A stretch of DNA of 64,000 bases from Ulvibacter litoralis (GCF_900102055.1 NZ_FNBA01000003.1:248001-312000); one strand, 5' to 3'; counted from the first letter of the stretch, positions 17,711-25,954 are shown. Notes: generated by a model from the letters alone, not told the origin. Numbers and translations are program-made.

Positions 17711-17964
17711 TATAAATAAATGATATCAACTTCAACTGACTTTTTATTAATCTATCGGAATTATAGGATATAAACATAACCATTTGATAATATGAATGTT
17801 AATGCTTGTTGGTGTTTTAAGGCAAAAACTAATTTTAACAAAAAATTAACATTTAATAACAGGGCTTGTAAGTTGCATTTTAACGTTAATTTAACAAGTT
17901 ATACCCTTTGCTGGTAAACTGACTTATAGGTTTTTTCCTACAAATTCAATTTTTGAATGTTTAC
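17711..17964. other. Intergenic region upstream of curlin paralogue 9
   Basis: No gene is seen. The stretch shares ATTAACATTTA and TTTTCCTACAAAT with the region before paralogue 2, so the upstream homology extends beyond the TACGT box. Confidence 0.45.
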
Positions 17965-18066
17965 TACGTGTAAGTACGTATTTTACAATTGGTTAAAAAG
18001 AAATATATTTGTCTAAGTATCAAGGTGATGTTAGATTATTTTGAGAATAACCGTCCCAGGTTCTAC
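17965..18066 (+). promoter_or_regulatory. Curli promoter module 5
   Basis: The box TACGTGTAAGTACGTA is at 17965-17980, 23 bp lead to the -7 box TATATTTG (18004-18011), and the leader element CCGTCCCAGGTTCTAC is at 18051-18066. A hairpin TTTAGATT/AATCTAAA follows. This module probably also feeds the small curlin gene and csgE downstream. Confidence 0.82.
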
Positions 18067-18193
18067 ATACTGTTTAGATTGTGAAAACTCATTCCCTAGT
18101 AGTGATTTAATCTAAATACACTTAATGTCCTCCCCTTTGCTATTATTAATAGGAATCAAATTTTAACCAAATATTAATTTAAATTTATCTATT

Positions 18194-19093
18194 ATGAAAA
18201 AAGTAATTTTAGGCGTTGCAACGCTATTATTTGTCGGAGGTGTTTATGCTCAAAGTGGAGCAAATACAGCAAACTTAAGTGATGTTAATCAATCTGGATC
18301 TAATACAGGTACAGTAGATCAAACAAGTTTTTCAACCTTAGTAAACTACAGTGATTTGAACCAAAGTGGGGCAAACGATGCTGATGTAGATCAATTAGGA
18401 GCTAATGACTCTTTTATTAATCAAACAGGAGCTAACCAGGCGGTTGTCTATCAAGATGGTGGTGATGGTGCTTGGACTGGAACAGCTGGGTATCAAATTT
18501 CACATATTGATCAAATTGGAACCAACTATGCTGATGTAATTCAATGGGGTGATGGTAATGAGTCTGATGTAAATCAAACAAATGCTCCTGGAGAAATTAC
18601 AAATTATGCTTTTGTGAGACAAGGAACATTTAATAACGATAGCTCAGACAACATGGCTACAGTTGATCAATTAAGTAATTTTAACTATTCGCAAGTATTT
18701 CAAGATGGTGATAATAACGTTGCTAGTTCAGATCAAGATTCTTCAGGGAGTACTTCTGGTAGTATTTATGGTTACTACCAAGTGTCTTCTATACAACAAG
18801 TAGGAGATTTGAACTTCTCAGATGTTGATCAAACAGGAAGTAATAACGTATCTTTCGCTGTGCAAACTGCAGATGCTCCAGGACCATTAGGAGATCCTTA
18901 CACTAACGAAGCGTATATTACGCAAGATGGAGAGCATAACTCATCTGATTTAACTCAAACAGATTTATTTGGTGGAGATGCTAATAACATCGCTACTGTA
19001 ACACAAACAAATCTTGTAGCTGGACCAGGTAACATTAGTAACAAAGTACAACAAGGTGCAAACTCTGTTGTTGTTACACAAACAAATTTATAA
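18194..19093 (+). CDS. Curlin-repeat amyloid subunit, paralogue 9
   Basis: This secreted 299-residue protein has signal peptide MKKVILGVATLLFVGGVYAQ and repeats such as GANDADVDQLGANDSFINQTGAN, ending QGANSVVVTQTNL. Repeats agree well with the curlin consensus, so it is a good candidate for a main fibre subunit. It is the last large curlin gene before the secretion genes and is separated from the next by a hairpin at 19146. Confidence 0.93.
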   Translation: MKKVILGVATLLFVGGVYAQSGANTANLSDVNQSGSNTGTVDQTSFSTLVNYSDLNQSGANDADVDQLGANDSFINQTGANQAVVYQDGGDGAWTGTAGYQISHIDQIGTNYADVIQWGDGNESDVNQTNAPGEITNYAFVRQGTFNNDSSDNMATVDQLSNFNYSQVFQDGDNNVASSDQDSSGSTSGSIYGYYQVSSIQQVGDLNFSDVDQTGSNNVSFAVQTADAPGPLGDPYTNEAYITQDGEHNSSDLTQTDLFGGDANNIATVTQTNLVAGPGNISNKVQQGANSVVVTQTNL

Positions 19094-19145
19094 TAATTAA
19101 TACGTCACTTTTTTAGTGAATGCTATTTATTTATAGTAATTTTAT

Positions 19146-19181
19146 GGGTGCTAACCAACATTTTTGGATAGCACCCTTTTT
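19146..19181 (+). terminator. Hairpin between curlin paralogue 9 and the csg accessory genes
   Basis: GGGTGCTA (19146-19153) pairs with TAGCACCC (19169-19176), followed by T residues, only 14 bp before the next start codon. No promoter box lies between, so this is likely a partial terminator that lowers expression of the accessory genes. Confidence 0.8.
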
Positions 19182-19194
19182 AAACTAATAGATC

Positions 19195-19686
19195 ATGAAT
19201 TATAAAATAATACCTTATTTGTTTTTGTTTTTCTGTGTGTCGTTTGGGTTTGCTCAAACAACTACTGAAATTGATGATTTAAAAGGAACTGGACAGCTTG
19301 ATCAGTATACAAAAATGATGAGTCAAGTCGATGCTAGGCCAGTTGTGGCTCCTGGAAATAGTGTGTTTGTGGAGCAAATTGGCACAAATAAAGCCATCAT
19401 ATCTGTAACTTCATCACAATCTAAAGTTGAAGTTTTTCAGAAAGGAAACAACAACGCTGTCGATTTAAATTATAACACATCTGAAATAAGCTCATTAGTA
19501 ATTCAAGAAGGAGATAATAATGTTGCTACAGATTATGTGCATAATTCACAAGAACCCTCTAATACTGTAATTACTCAGTATGGCGATAATTTGAATGTTC
19601 AGAAGTTTGGAAGTAATTCTATTACAAACGGACTTCAGATTAATATGACGGGTGTTAATAAAACAATTATTGTAAATAGTTTTTAA
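19195..19686 (+). CDS. Small curlin-repeat protein, possible CsgB-like nucleator
   Basis: This 163-residue secreted protein has signal peptide MNYKIIPYLFLFFCVSFGFAQ, a non-repetitive stretch of about 40 residues, and then about four weak curlin repeats (VFVEQIGTNKAIISV, VEVFQKGNNNAVDLN, LVIQEGDNNVATDY, TVITQYGDNLNVQKFGSN). It is about half the length of the other curlins and the only one directly linked to csgE (11 bp gap). Size, divergence and position suggest a minor or nucleating subunit, but no sequence mark proves this. Confidence 0.8.
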   Translation: MNYKIIPYLFLFFCVSFGFAQTTTEIDDLKGTGQLDQYTKMMSQVDARPVVAPGNSVFVEQIGTNKAIISVTSSQSKVEVFQKGNNNAVDLNYNTSEISSLVIQEGDNNVATDYVHNSQEPSNTVITQYGDNLNVQKFGSNSITNGLQINMTGVNKTIIVNSF

Positions 19687-19697
19687 TTTTTCAAGTT

Positions 19698-20450
19698 TTG
19701 AAAATTTCTTCAACAAGAACTATTTTAATGCTTTTTCTTTTTATTCCTTTTTTAGGATACAGCCAATACAATGCTGATGTTTCAGCAGAAATTCTAGTTA
19801 CTGAAAACACTGAATTTACAGAATTAAGAGCAAAAGCGTCCAATGCTACAGAAGTGAATCAAGATTTACGTTTTGTTTTTTCTATATTTCGTAAAGAAAA
19901 TGAAGCAGCAGAACAAACTACAACCAAAAAGGAGGGTAATTTTTCATTAGACTCTTTCAAGAGTGAAATCCTTTCAGAAGTAACCATTAATAAAATAGAT
20001 ACTGCTCAAGTTATTGTCTTGTTTTTGGTGTACAATAGCGAAGAGAAATTACTTGGGAAAGCAAGGTGGTCGCAAAATGAAGCAGAAAAACAAGAGCCTA
20101 TTGTAGTTGAAAAAGAAGTATTTAAAGAAGTTACATACGATGCCGCAATCCTACGAGGCATTGTAACTGAAGATACCAGAACAAAACCTGGAAGAGATTT
20201 TTACAGGTATTTTTACAACGATTACGATGATAGTCAGATTAACGCTGAGGAAACTGTATCTGTAAAAGAATTTTTAGCTTTAGGAAGAAACACTAGAATT
20301 GAAGTTAGAATTGGGAGCACATTAGTGAGCCAGTTTTATTTGAGGCCTAAAGACGATTACTTAAGAAATATGTCGAAAGTAACCCTAAGTAATATTGCAA
20401 GATATATTCAAAATCAGAAAAATATGAGTCAACAAATTGAGCGATATTAA
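19698..20450 (+). CDS. csgE: Curli assembly factor CsgE with extra N-terminal domain
   Basis: This 250-residue periplasmic protein starts at a TTG codon at 19698, because only this start gives a full signal peptide (KISSTRTILMLFLFIPFLGYSQ). The C-terminal part, about residues 145-250, is the CsgE domain: GIVTEDTRTKPGRDFYRYFY, then VKEFLALGRNTRIEVRIGSTLVSQFYLRP. CsgE caps the CsgG pore and guides curlins into it. E. coli CsgE is about 129 residues; the added N-terminal domain here (about 24-135) looks like an Ig-type fold and could be a CsgH/CsgC-like anti-aggregation module, since no separate csgC or csgH gene is present. That assignment is inference. Confidence 0.88.
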   Translation: MKISSTRTILMLFLFIPFLGYSQYNADVSAEILVTENTEFTELRAKASNATEVNQDLRFVFSIFRKENEAAEQTTTKKEGNFSLDSFKSEILSEVTINKIDTAQVIVLFLVYNSEEKLLGKARWSQNEAEKQEPIVVEKEVFKEVTYDAAILRGIVTEDTRTKPGRDFYRYFYNDYDDSQINAEETVSVKEFLALGRNTRIEVRIGSTLVSQFYLRPKDDYLRNMSKVTLSNIARYIQNQKNMSQQIERY

Positions 20451-20483
20451 CTGTTTGTGAGTGTTATCCTATTAAATTTTAAG

Positions 20484-20491
20484 TAAATTTG
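20484..20491 (+). promoter_or_regulatory. -7 box before csgF
   Basis: TAAATTTG matches TAnnTTTG, 35 bp before the GTG start of csgF, in the only sizeable gap (76 bp) of the accessory genes. csgF, csgG and the lipoprotein gene may thus have their own basal promoter. Confidence 0.55.
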
Positions 20492-20526
20492 TGTATATTT
20501 AACTACTAATCAATTAACTATTAATC

Positions 20527-20928
20527 GTGAAAAAGTTACTCTTTTTATTTGCAGTACTTTCCCCTTTATATCTTTTTTCTCAGCAACTGGTCTACAAGCC
20601 TGTAAATCCGTCATTTGGAGGAGAAACATTCAATTATCAATGGATGTTAAGCTCTGCCACAGCGCAAAATGGATTTACAGATCCTTCTATTGAAGAGGGG
20701 GTAGACAATACTACGTTGAGTAGTTTTACAGATAATTTAAACAGACAATTATTAAATAAAATTTCTCAAGAGTTGTTTACGCAACAATTTTCTGGAGATG
20801 ATTTACAGCCAGGTTCCTTTACTTTTGGATCGTTAGAAGTTGAAATTTCTCAAGGACTTGAAGGTTTAATAATCAATATTCTCGATACTACTTCAGGAGA
20901 ACAAACACAAATTATCGTACCAAATTAA
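20527..20928 (+). CDS. csgF: Curli assembly factor CsgF
   Basis: This 133-residue secreted protein starts at GTG 20527 (signal peptide KKLLFLFAVLSPLYLFSQ). The mature N terminus QLVYKPVNPSFGG is the highly conserved CsgF segment that binds inside the CsgG channel. The rest carries ATAQNGFTDP and a C-terminal strand region. CsgF forms the second constriction of the secretion channel and attaches the nucleator at the surface. It is ten bases before csgG. Confidence 0.95.
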   Translation: MKKLLFLFAVLSPLYLFSQQLVYKPVNPSFGGETFNYQWMLSSATAQNGFTDPSIEEGVDNTTLSSFTDNLNRQLLNKISQELFTQQFSGDDLQPGSFTFGSLEVEISQGLEGLIINILDTTSGEQTQIIVPN

Positions 20929-20938
20929 TAAATAAATA

Positions 20939-22312
20939 ATGAAAATAGTATTTAAAATTTGTGCGCTTATTATGGTGTTTTTAATAACAGGTTGTGGTTC
21001 CTATTTTAACCAACCTGTAGGAAAACAAGAAGCTAGACTTGGAGAGCTTACTTCGCAAACATCAAGTATTAGAAATCTGCCTGAGCCAGAAAAAAAGGTT
21101 GTTGTTGGGGTTTATAACTTTAAAGACCAAACGGGCCAATACAAGCCTGTTACAAATGGAAGTACCTTTAGTACTGCCGTAACACAGGGTGCAACTACAA
21201 TTTTAGTGAAAGCGCTTGAAGATTCTAAATGGTTTAGGCCTATAGAAAGAGAGAATCTTTCAAATTTGTTACAAGAACGAAAAATTATTAGTGCCACTAG
21301 AAGTGAATATAGTGAAGACCCGACTAGGGTTCAAAAATTGACACCATTATTGTTTGCGGGTATTATTTTAGAAGGTGGGATTGTTTCGTACGATTCGAAC
21401 ATATTAACCGGTGGGGCAGGGGCACGGTATTTTGGTGTTGGAGGTTCTACACAATATAGACAAGATAGAATTACAGTTTATTTAAGAGCTGTTTCTACTT
21501 CTACGGGAGAAGTTTTAAAAACGGTGTATGTTTCAAAAACAATACTCTCGCAAGGGGTTGATGCTGGGTTATTCAGGTATGTAAATTTTCAACGTTTATT
21601 AGAAGTTGAAACTGGATATACTAAAAATGAACCTGCAGAAATTGCCGTAAAAGAGGCAATTGAAAAAGCAGTTGAAAGTCTGATATATGAAGGTATAAAA
21701 GATAGACTTTGGGCAGCTGCTGGAGGCGTAGAAGAGAATGAAGCTATTACAGAGTTATATTTAAAAGATAAAGAAGAAGAAGAAGCTGTTGGTTTGTACG
21801 ATAGAAACTTTAGAAAAGGGGTAAAGCACAGTATTAAAGCAGCTGTTGGGAGTGCAATTATAGATGGTGATTTAGCGACAAGAGAGCCTGATTTTTCTGC
21901 TGCAATTGGATATAGATATCATCTTACCAATTCTTTTCGAATAGGTGTAGATGAAAAAATATTTAGACTGTTTTCTGCTCCAGATAATAAGTATTGGTAT
22001 ATGGCTACTGACTTTAATCTTGAATATAGAATTTTGGCAAATGATAAGTTATCTCCTTATTTATATGGAGGAGCAGGGCTTATTTATTTTGTAGATAATT
22101 CTCCGTTTAAATATCTACAGAAAGGAGACTCTTTTGGTAAAATTCAATACGGTGTTGGATTGGAATATCAGGGAGCAGATCGTTTTTCTTTCTTTTTACA
22201 AGGTGATTTTAATTATTCTTTTTCAGATAAAATTGACAATATTGTTAATGGAAAAAGAGATGATCATTATTATAATATATCCTTAGGAGTTAATTACAAC
22301 CTTGGATTTTAA
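20939..22312 (+). CDS. csgG: Curli secretion channel CsgG with long C-terminal extension
   Basis: This 457-residue outer-membrane lipoprotein has signal and lipobox VFLITGCGSYF, with Cys at residue 19. Residues up to about 262 match CsgG: VVVGVYNFKDQTGQY, an amphipathic transmembrane hairpin region with a Gly/Arg/Tyr-rich GGAGARYFGVGGSTQYRQDRITVYLRAV, and VKEAIEKAVESLIYEGI. It forms the nonameric export pore for curlins. About 195 further residues, absent from E. coli CsgG (277 residues), follow an acidic linker and look like outer-membrane beta-strands ending in a Phe (SLGVNYNLGF). Similar extensions may be a trait of the phylum. Confidence 0.95.
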   Translation: MKIVFKICALIMVFLITGCGSYFNQPVGKQEARLGELTSQTSSIRNLPEPEKKVVVGVYNFKDQTGQYKPVTNGSTFSTAVTQGATTILVKALEDSKWFRPIERENLSNLLQERKIISATRSEYSEDPTRVQKLTPLLFAGIILEGGIVSYDSNILTGGAGARYFGVGGSTQYRQDRITVYLRAVSTSTGEVLKTVYVSKTILSQGVDAGLFRYVNFQRLLEVETGYTKNEPAEIAVKEAIEKAVESLIYEGIKDRLWAAAGGVEENEAITELYLKDKEEEEAVGLYDRNFRKGVKHSIKAAVGSAIIDGDLATREPDFSAAIGYRYHLTNSFRIGVDEKIFRLFSAPDNKYWYMATDFNLEYRILANDKLSPYLYGGAGLIYFVDNSPFKYLQKGDSFGKIQYGVGLEYQGADRFSFFLQGDFNYSFSDKIDNIVNGKRDDHYYNISLGVNYNLGF

Positions 22313-22323
22313 TACAGCGTATT

Positions 22324-23829
22324 ATGAAACTTAATAAATTATATATATATAGTCTTGGATTGTTACTTCTTGTTTTCGCTTCTTGTAGTGAAGATCGTAT
22401 TGATGGATTTCAGACAGGAAGTATTAAAGGAATAGTTGTTGCTTCAGGAAGTAATGAAGTGTTGCAAGATGTTAAAATATCGACGCAGCCAGCGACAAGT
22501 ACCGTTTTTACAGATTCTCAGGGAATGTTTACTCTAGATAATGTGCCAGAAGGTACTTATTCTGTGCAAGCAGACAAGGAGGATTATTTGTCAGGTTTTG
22601 AAGCTGCAAATGTACTTGCAAACGGAGCCGTTGAAGTTATATTTGAATTGAATTTATCAAACAGTTCTAATACCCCTCCGTCGACACCGCTTCTGATAGC
22701 ACCTGAAAATAATTCTGAAGATTTAGCTTTAGAAGTGGAATTTGAATGGGAGGCAACAGACAATGATGATACAGATACTTTAGAGTATACATTAATACTT
22801 TATAATGATAGCAACTCTGATGTATTGGAGTTTACGGGGATTGAAGAAAATACCTTTACAGTAGAAGATGGCTTAAATTTTGGAACCAAATATTTTTGGC
22901 AGATTTCAGTTGTAGATGGTGTTAATCCACCTGTTTTAAGTGAGTTGTTTAGTTTTAAAACAACGACATCGCCAGAGTTGGATTATTTGTTTGTTCGGAA
23001 AGTTGGCGATAATAATGTAATTTATTCGGGAGATAATTTAGGAAACGAATTTGCATTAACTTCTAGCGGAACTAATAGTTGGAGACCTAGAAGGAATACG
23101 GAAACAGGTAAAATTGCTTTTTTGAGAAGCGTTGGTGGAGCAGTTCATTTATTTACCATGAATGAAGATGGTTCAGGTCAATTTCAAGTGACAAATTCTG
23201 AACCTGTTAATGGGTTTAATTTTGACGAAGTAGATTTCGCGTGGTCGCCTTCTGGAGATAGATTTTTATATCCTTCATTCGAAAAATTATATATCATTAA
23301 TGCAGATGGAAGTGGGAAAGCAAAGTTTTATGAAACTTCAAATGGTAATTTTATAACTGAGGTTGATTGGAGTAGGTTTAACGACATAATCGCAATAAAA
23401 ACAAATAATCTTTATGGGTATAATGTAGAGATTTATACAATTGATATTTCAGGTAATCTTCTATATACAGCGCTTACAGGACAACCAGGTGGTGCAGGAG
23501 GATTGGATTTAAATGTAGATGGAAGCAAACTGTTGTACTATTATGATGAATCTGGAAGTCAGTTGCCAGAGTATTATTTGCAAAAAGCTAGATTGTATAT
23601 TTATGATAATAATGATCCAACAAATCCGAGAGATTTAGATACAGGAGTTGAAGTTGGATTTAATAATATAGATCCTAGGTTTTCACCAAATGAGAATGAG
23701 GTGATATACACGCAAGTAGGTGTAGGTATAGGCTCGACTAAAAATATATACTTCCATAATTTTGAAGTACTGGAGTCAAATTTTGAGCTTCTTTTTCAGA
23801 ATGCTTCTATGGCAGATTGGGAAAATTAA
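22324..23829 (+). CDS. Lipoprotein with CarboxypepD_reg-like, Fn3-like and beta-propeller regions, in the csg operon
   Basis: This 501-residue lipoprotein has lipobox LLLVFASCSED, with Cys at residue 21. Residues 31-108 resemble a carboxypeptidase regulatory-like fold (GSIKGIVVASGSNEVLQDVKIS...TYSVQADKEDYLSGF). Residues 112-212 look Fn3-like (PPSTPLLIAPENNSEDLALEVEFEWEATDNDD). Residues 215-501 resemble a TolB/WD-type propeller with repeated IYTIDI/SPSGDRFLY blades. It sits 11 bp after csgG and is followed by a terminator, so it is the last gene of the unit. A surface anchor or fibre-binding role is possible; I do not recognise a named function. Confidence 0.75.
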   Translation: MKLNKLYIYSLGLLLLVFASCSEDRIDGFQTGSIKGIVVASGSNEVLQDVKISTQPATSTVFTDSQGMFTLDNVPEGTYSVQADKEDYLSGFEAANVLANGAVEVIFELNLSNSSNTPPSTPLLIAPENNSEDLALEVEFEWEATDNDDTDTLEYTLILYNDSNSDVLEFTGIEENTFTVEDGLNFGTKYFWQISVVDGVNPPVLSELFSFKTTTSPELDYLFVRKVGDNNVIYSGDNLGNEFALTSSGTNSWRPRRNTETGKIAFLRSVGGAVHLFTMNEDGSGQFQVTNSEPVNGFNFDEVDFAWSPSGDRFLYPSFEKLYIINADGSGKAKFYETSNGNFITEVDWSRFNDIIAIKTNNLYGYNVEIYTIDISGNLLYTALTGQPGGAGGLDLNVDGSKLLYYYDESGSQLPEYYLQKARLYIYDNNDPTNPRDLDTGVEVGFNNIDPRFSPNENEVIYTQVGVGIGSTKNIYFHNFEVLESNFELLFQNASMADWEN

Positions 23830-23853
23830 TTATTTGATTTTGTTATATAATGG

Positions 23854-23879
23854 AAAGCTCACTTTGGTGGGCTTTTTTT
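23854..23879 (+). terminator. Terminator at the end of the csg locus
   Basis: AAAGCTCAC and GTGGGCTTT pair (one G-U) around TTTG, followed by a T run. Confidence 0.75.
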
Positions 23880-23885
23880 AATGCT

Positions 23886-23893
23886 TACTTTTG
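23886..23893 (+). promoter_or_regulatory. -7 box before purM
   Basis: TACTTTTG fits TAnnTTTG and lies 19 bp before the ATG at 23913. Confidence 0.6.
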
Positions 23894-23912
23894 CTAAATA
23901 ATAGCTATTTCG

Positions 23913-25091
23913 ATGAGTCAAGAAGTTTCAAAACGATACGCACTGCGTGGTGTTTCAGCCGGTAAAGAAGATGTGCATAATGCAATTAAAAATGTAGATA
24001 AAGGATTATTCCCAAAGGCATTTTGTAAAATTGTTCCAGATTATCTTACAGGAGATGAAGAGTATTGCTTGATAATGCATGCAGATGGAGCAGGAACAAA
24101 ATCTTCATTGGCGTATATGTATTGGAAAGAAACGGGTGATATTTCCGTTTGGAAAGGCATTGCGCAAGATGCGCTAATCATGAATGTAGATGACTTGTTG
24201 TGTGTAGGAGCAGTAGATAATATTATATTGTCTTCAACTATTGGGCGTAACAAAAATGTGATTCCTGGTGAAGTAATTTCAGCAATTATTAATGGTACCG
24301 AAGAGTTGTTGAAAGATCTAAATGAATTTGGAGTTTCCATTCATTCAACTGGAGGTGAGACTGCAGATGTTGGTGATTTAGTGCGAACCATTATTGTTGA
24401 TTCTACAGTTACTGCTCGTATAAAACGCGCAGATGTTATTGATAATGCGAATATAAAACCTGGCGATGTTATTGTTGGATTGGCTTCTTTTGGACAAGCC
24501 ACCTACGAAACTGAATATAACGGAGGTATGGGGAGTAATGGATTAACTTCTGCGCGTCACGATGTTTTTGATGTGTATTTGGCTTCAAAATATCCTGAGA
24601 GTTTTGATCAATCTGTTCCAAAAGATTTAGTCTATTCTGGAAGAAAAAAACTTACTGATGTTATTTCGGATAGCCCTATTAACGCAGGGAAATTGGTGTT
24701 GTCTCCAACACGAACCTATGCGCCTATTATAAAGAAAATCCTTTCAAAATACAATAATAAAGACATTCATGGGATGGTTCATTGTAGTGGCGGTGCTCAA
24801 ACCAAAGTGCTGCACTTTGTAGATCAATTACATATCATTAAAGATAACCTTTTCCCAGTGCCTCCATTGTTTAAGTTAATTCAGGAGGAAAGTAAAACAG
24901 ATTGGAAAGAAATGTATCAAGTGTTTAATATGGGGCACCGTATGGAGCTATATGTTTCCGAAGAAATAGCCAATGATATTATTGAAATTTCGAAGAAGTT
25001 TAATGTAGATGCGCAAATAATTGGACGCGTGGAAGCTTCGGAATCAAAACAATTAACAATTACTTCAGAGTATGGGGAATTTATCTATTAG
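23913..25091 (+). CDS. purM: Phosphoribosylformylglycinamidine cyclo-ligase (AIR synthetase)
   Basis: This 392-residue cytoplasmic enzyme of purine synthesis converts FGAM and ATP to AIR. Landmarks are HADGAGTKSSLAYMYW near the N terminus (ATP and substrate loop), IVMNVDD-type sequence (ALIMNVDDLLCVGA), HSTGGETADVGDLVRT, PGDVIVGLASFG and MVHCSGGAQTKVLHF. It is slightly longer than E. coli PurM (345 residues), as in other Bacteroidota. It has its own promoter and is not next to other pur genes. Confidence 0.95.
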   Translation: MSQEVSKRYALRGVSAGKEDVHNAIKNVDKGLFPKAFCKIVPDYLTGDEEYCLIMHADGAGTKSSLAYMYWKETGDISVWKGIAQDALIMNVDDLLCVGAVDNIILSSTIGRNKNVIPGEVISAIINGTEELLKDLNEFGVSIHSTGGETADVGDLVRTIIVDSTVTARIKRADVIDNANIKPGDVIVGLASFGQATYETEYNGGMGSNGLTSARHDVFDVYLASKYPESFDQSVPKDLVYSGRKKLTDVISDSPINAGKLVLSPTRTYAPIIKKILSKYNNKDIHGMVHCSGGAQTKVLHFVDQLHIIKDNLFPVPPLFKLIQEESKTDWKEMYQVFNMGHRMELYVSEEIANDIIEISKKFNVDAQIIGRVEASESKQLTITSEYGEFIY

Positions 25092-25146
25092 ATCTTTTTT
25101 TGTTTAATAGGAATATTCCTATCTTATGTAAAAGTATAAATACATA

Positions 25147-25878
25147 TTGAAGGTTCGTTTGATACAAAAAGAATACAAAAGAGTTTTGGCAATTGTTGCT
25201 TTAATCTTGCTTGCTTTTAGTATTGGAGTACATCACGAAGAAAATTATTTTTTATACCGCATGCTTCGAGCGGTTTGTTGCTTTGTCTTTCTTGGGTTTC
25301 TTCTGTATTTTAAAAAGAGAAAAGAGAATCCTCTGTTAGTTTTATTTCTTCTATTTTATGGATTATCAAGCTTCATTGTAGTTTGGTATGAAAAAAATAC
25401 ATTGGCAATTATATCTCTAATCTTTAATTTAATTGCCGTTTTAATACTAATTCGCGCAATTTTCCCGAAAGTGAGTTTTAAGAAAATGAATTCATATTTT
25501 ATAAGCTTGCTAACGGTTTTAGTTCTTTTCAATGGGTATTTGTTGTATGAGTTTGTTTACATGACAAAAGATTATACGTTTAGTAGTGCTCACTATGCAT
25601 TAATACTTGTAGGCTCTATGAGTTTACTGGTATTATGTTTTTTAGCCCTACTTTATAATTTTTTACATAGTACAAAAGCATCTCTTATATTTGCGCTTTT
25701 CGTATTTGCAATTCTTTTTGCTGAAATATTTAGAGCTATTGGTTATTATGATTTTGCATATGGCAATGCGGCGGTTTATATCTCTAGGTTTTTATTGCTT
25801 ACCAGTCTTTATTTATTAGTAAACTACTGTATGATAGAGAAGGTTGAAAGTGAAAAATTGAGTCAACGTATATTTTAA
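25147..25878 (+). CDS. Integral membrane protein of unknown function
   Basis: The 243 residues are mostly hydrophobic, with seven or eight predicted membrane segments (near 12-26, 37-53, 63-78, 86-105, 118-134, 146-168, 178-194 and 208-226). The start is a TTG at 25147; the next ATG would remove the first segment. No motif is recognised. A short N-terminal basic stretch (KVRLIQKEYKR) suggests the N terminus is inside. It is alone, between purM and prfA. Confidence 0.65.
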   Translation: MKVRLIQKEYKRVLAIVALILLAFSIGVHHEENYFLYRMLRAVCCFVFLGFLLYFKKRKENPLLVLFLLFYGLSSFIVVWYEKNTLAIISLIFNLIAVLILIRAIFPKVSFKKMNSYFISLLTVLVLFNGYLLYEFVYMTKDYTFSSAHYALILVGSMSLLVLCFLALLYNFLHSTKASLIFALFVFAILFAEIFRAIGYYDFAYGNAAVYISRFLLLTSLYLLVNYCMIEKVESEKLSQRIF

Positions 25879-25954
25879 TTATTCTATTTTTTCTTTCTAT
25901 AAAATCAATAGATTTCATTTTAGTTTTCTTTCCTTCAGTTATAGTTATTTATCG

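Noticed and set aside
8470-19093. CRISPR-like or tandem DNA repeats in the curlin region
   Set aside because: The periodicity is that of protein repeats inside open frames with varied codons; there are no constant direct repeats with spacers.
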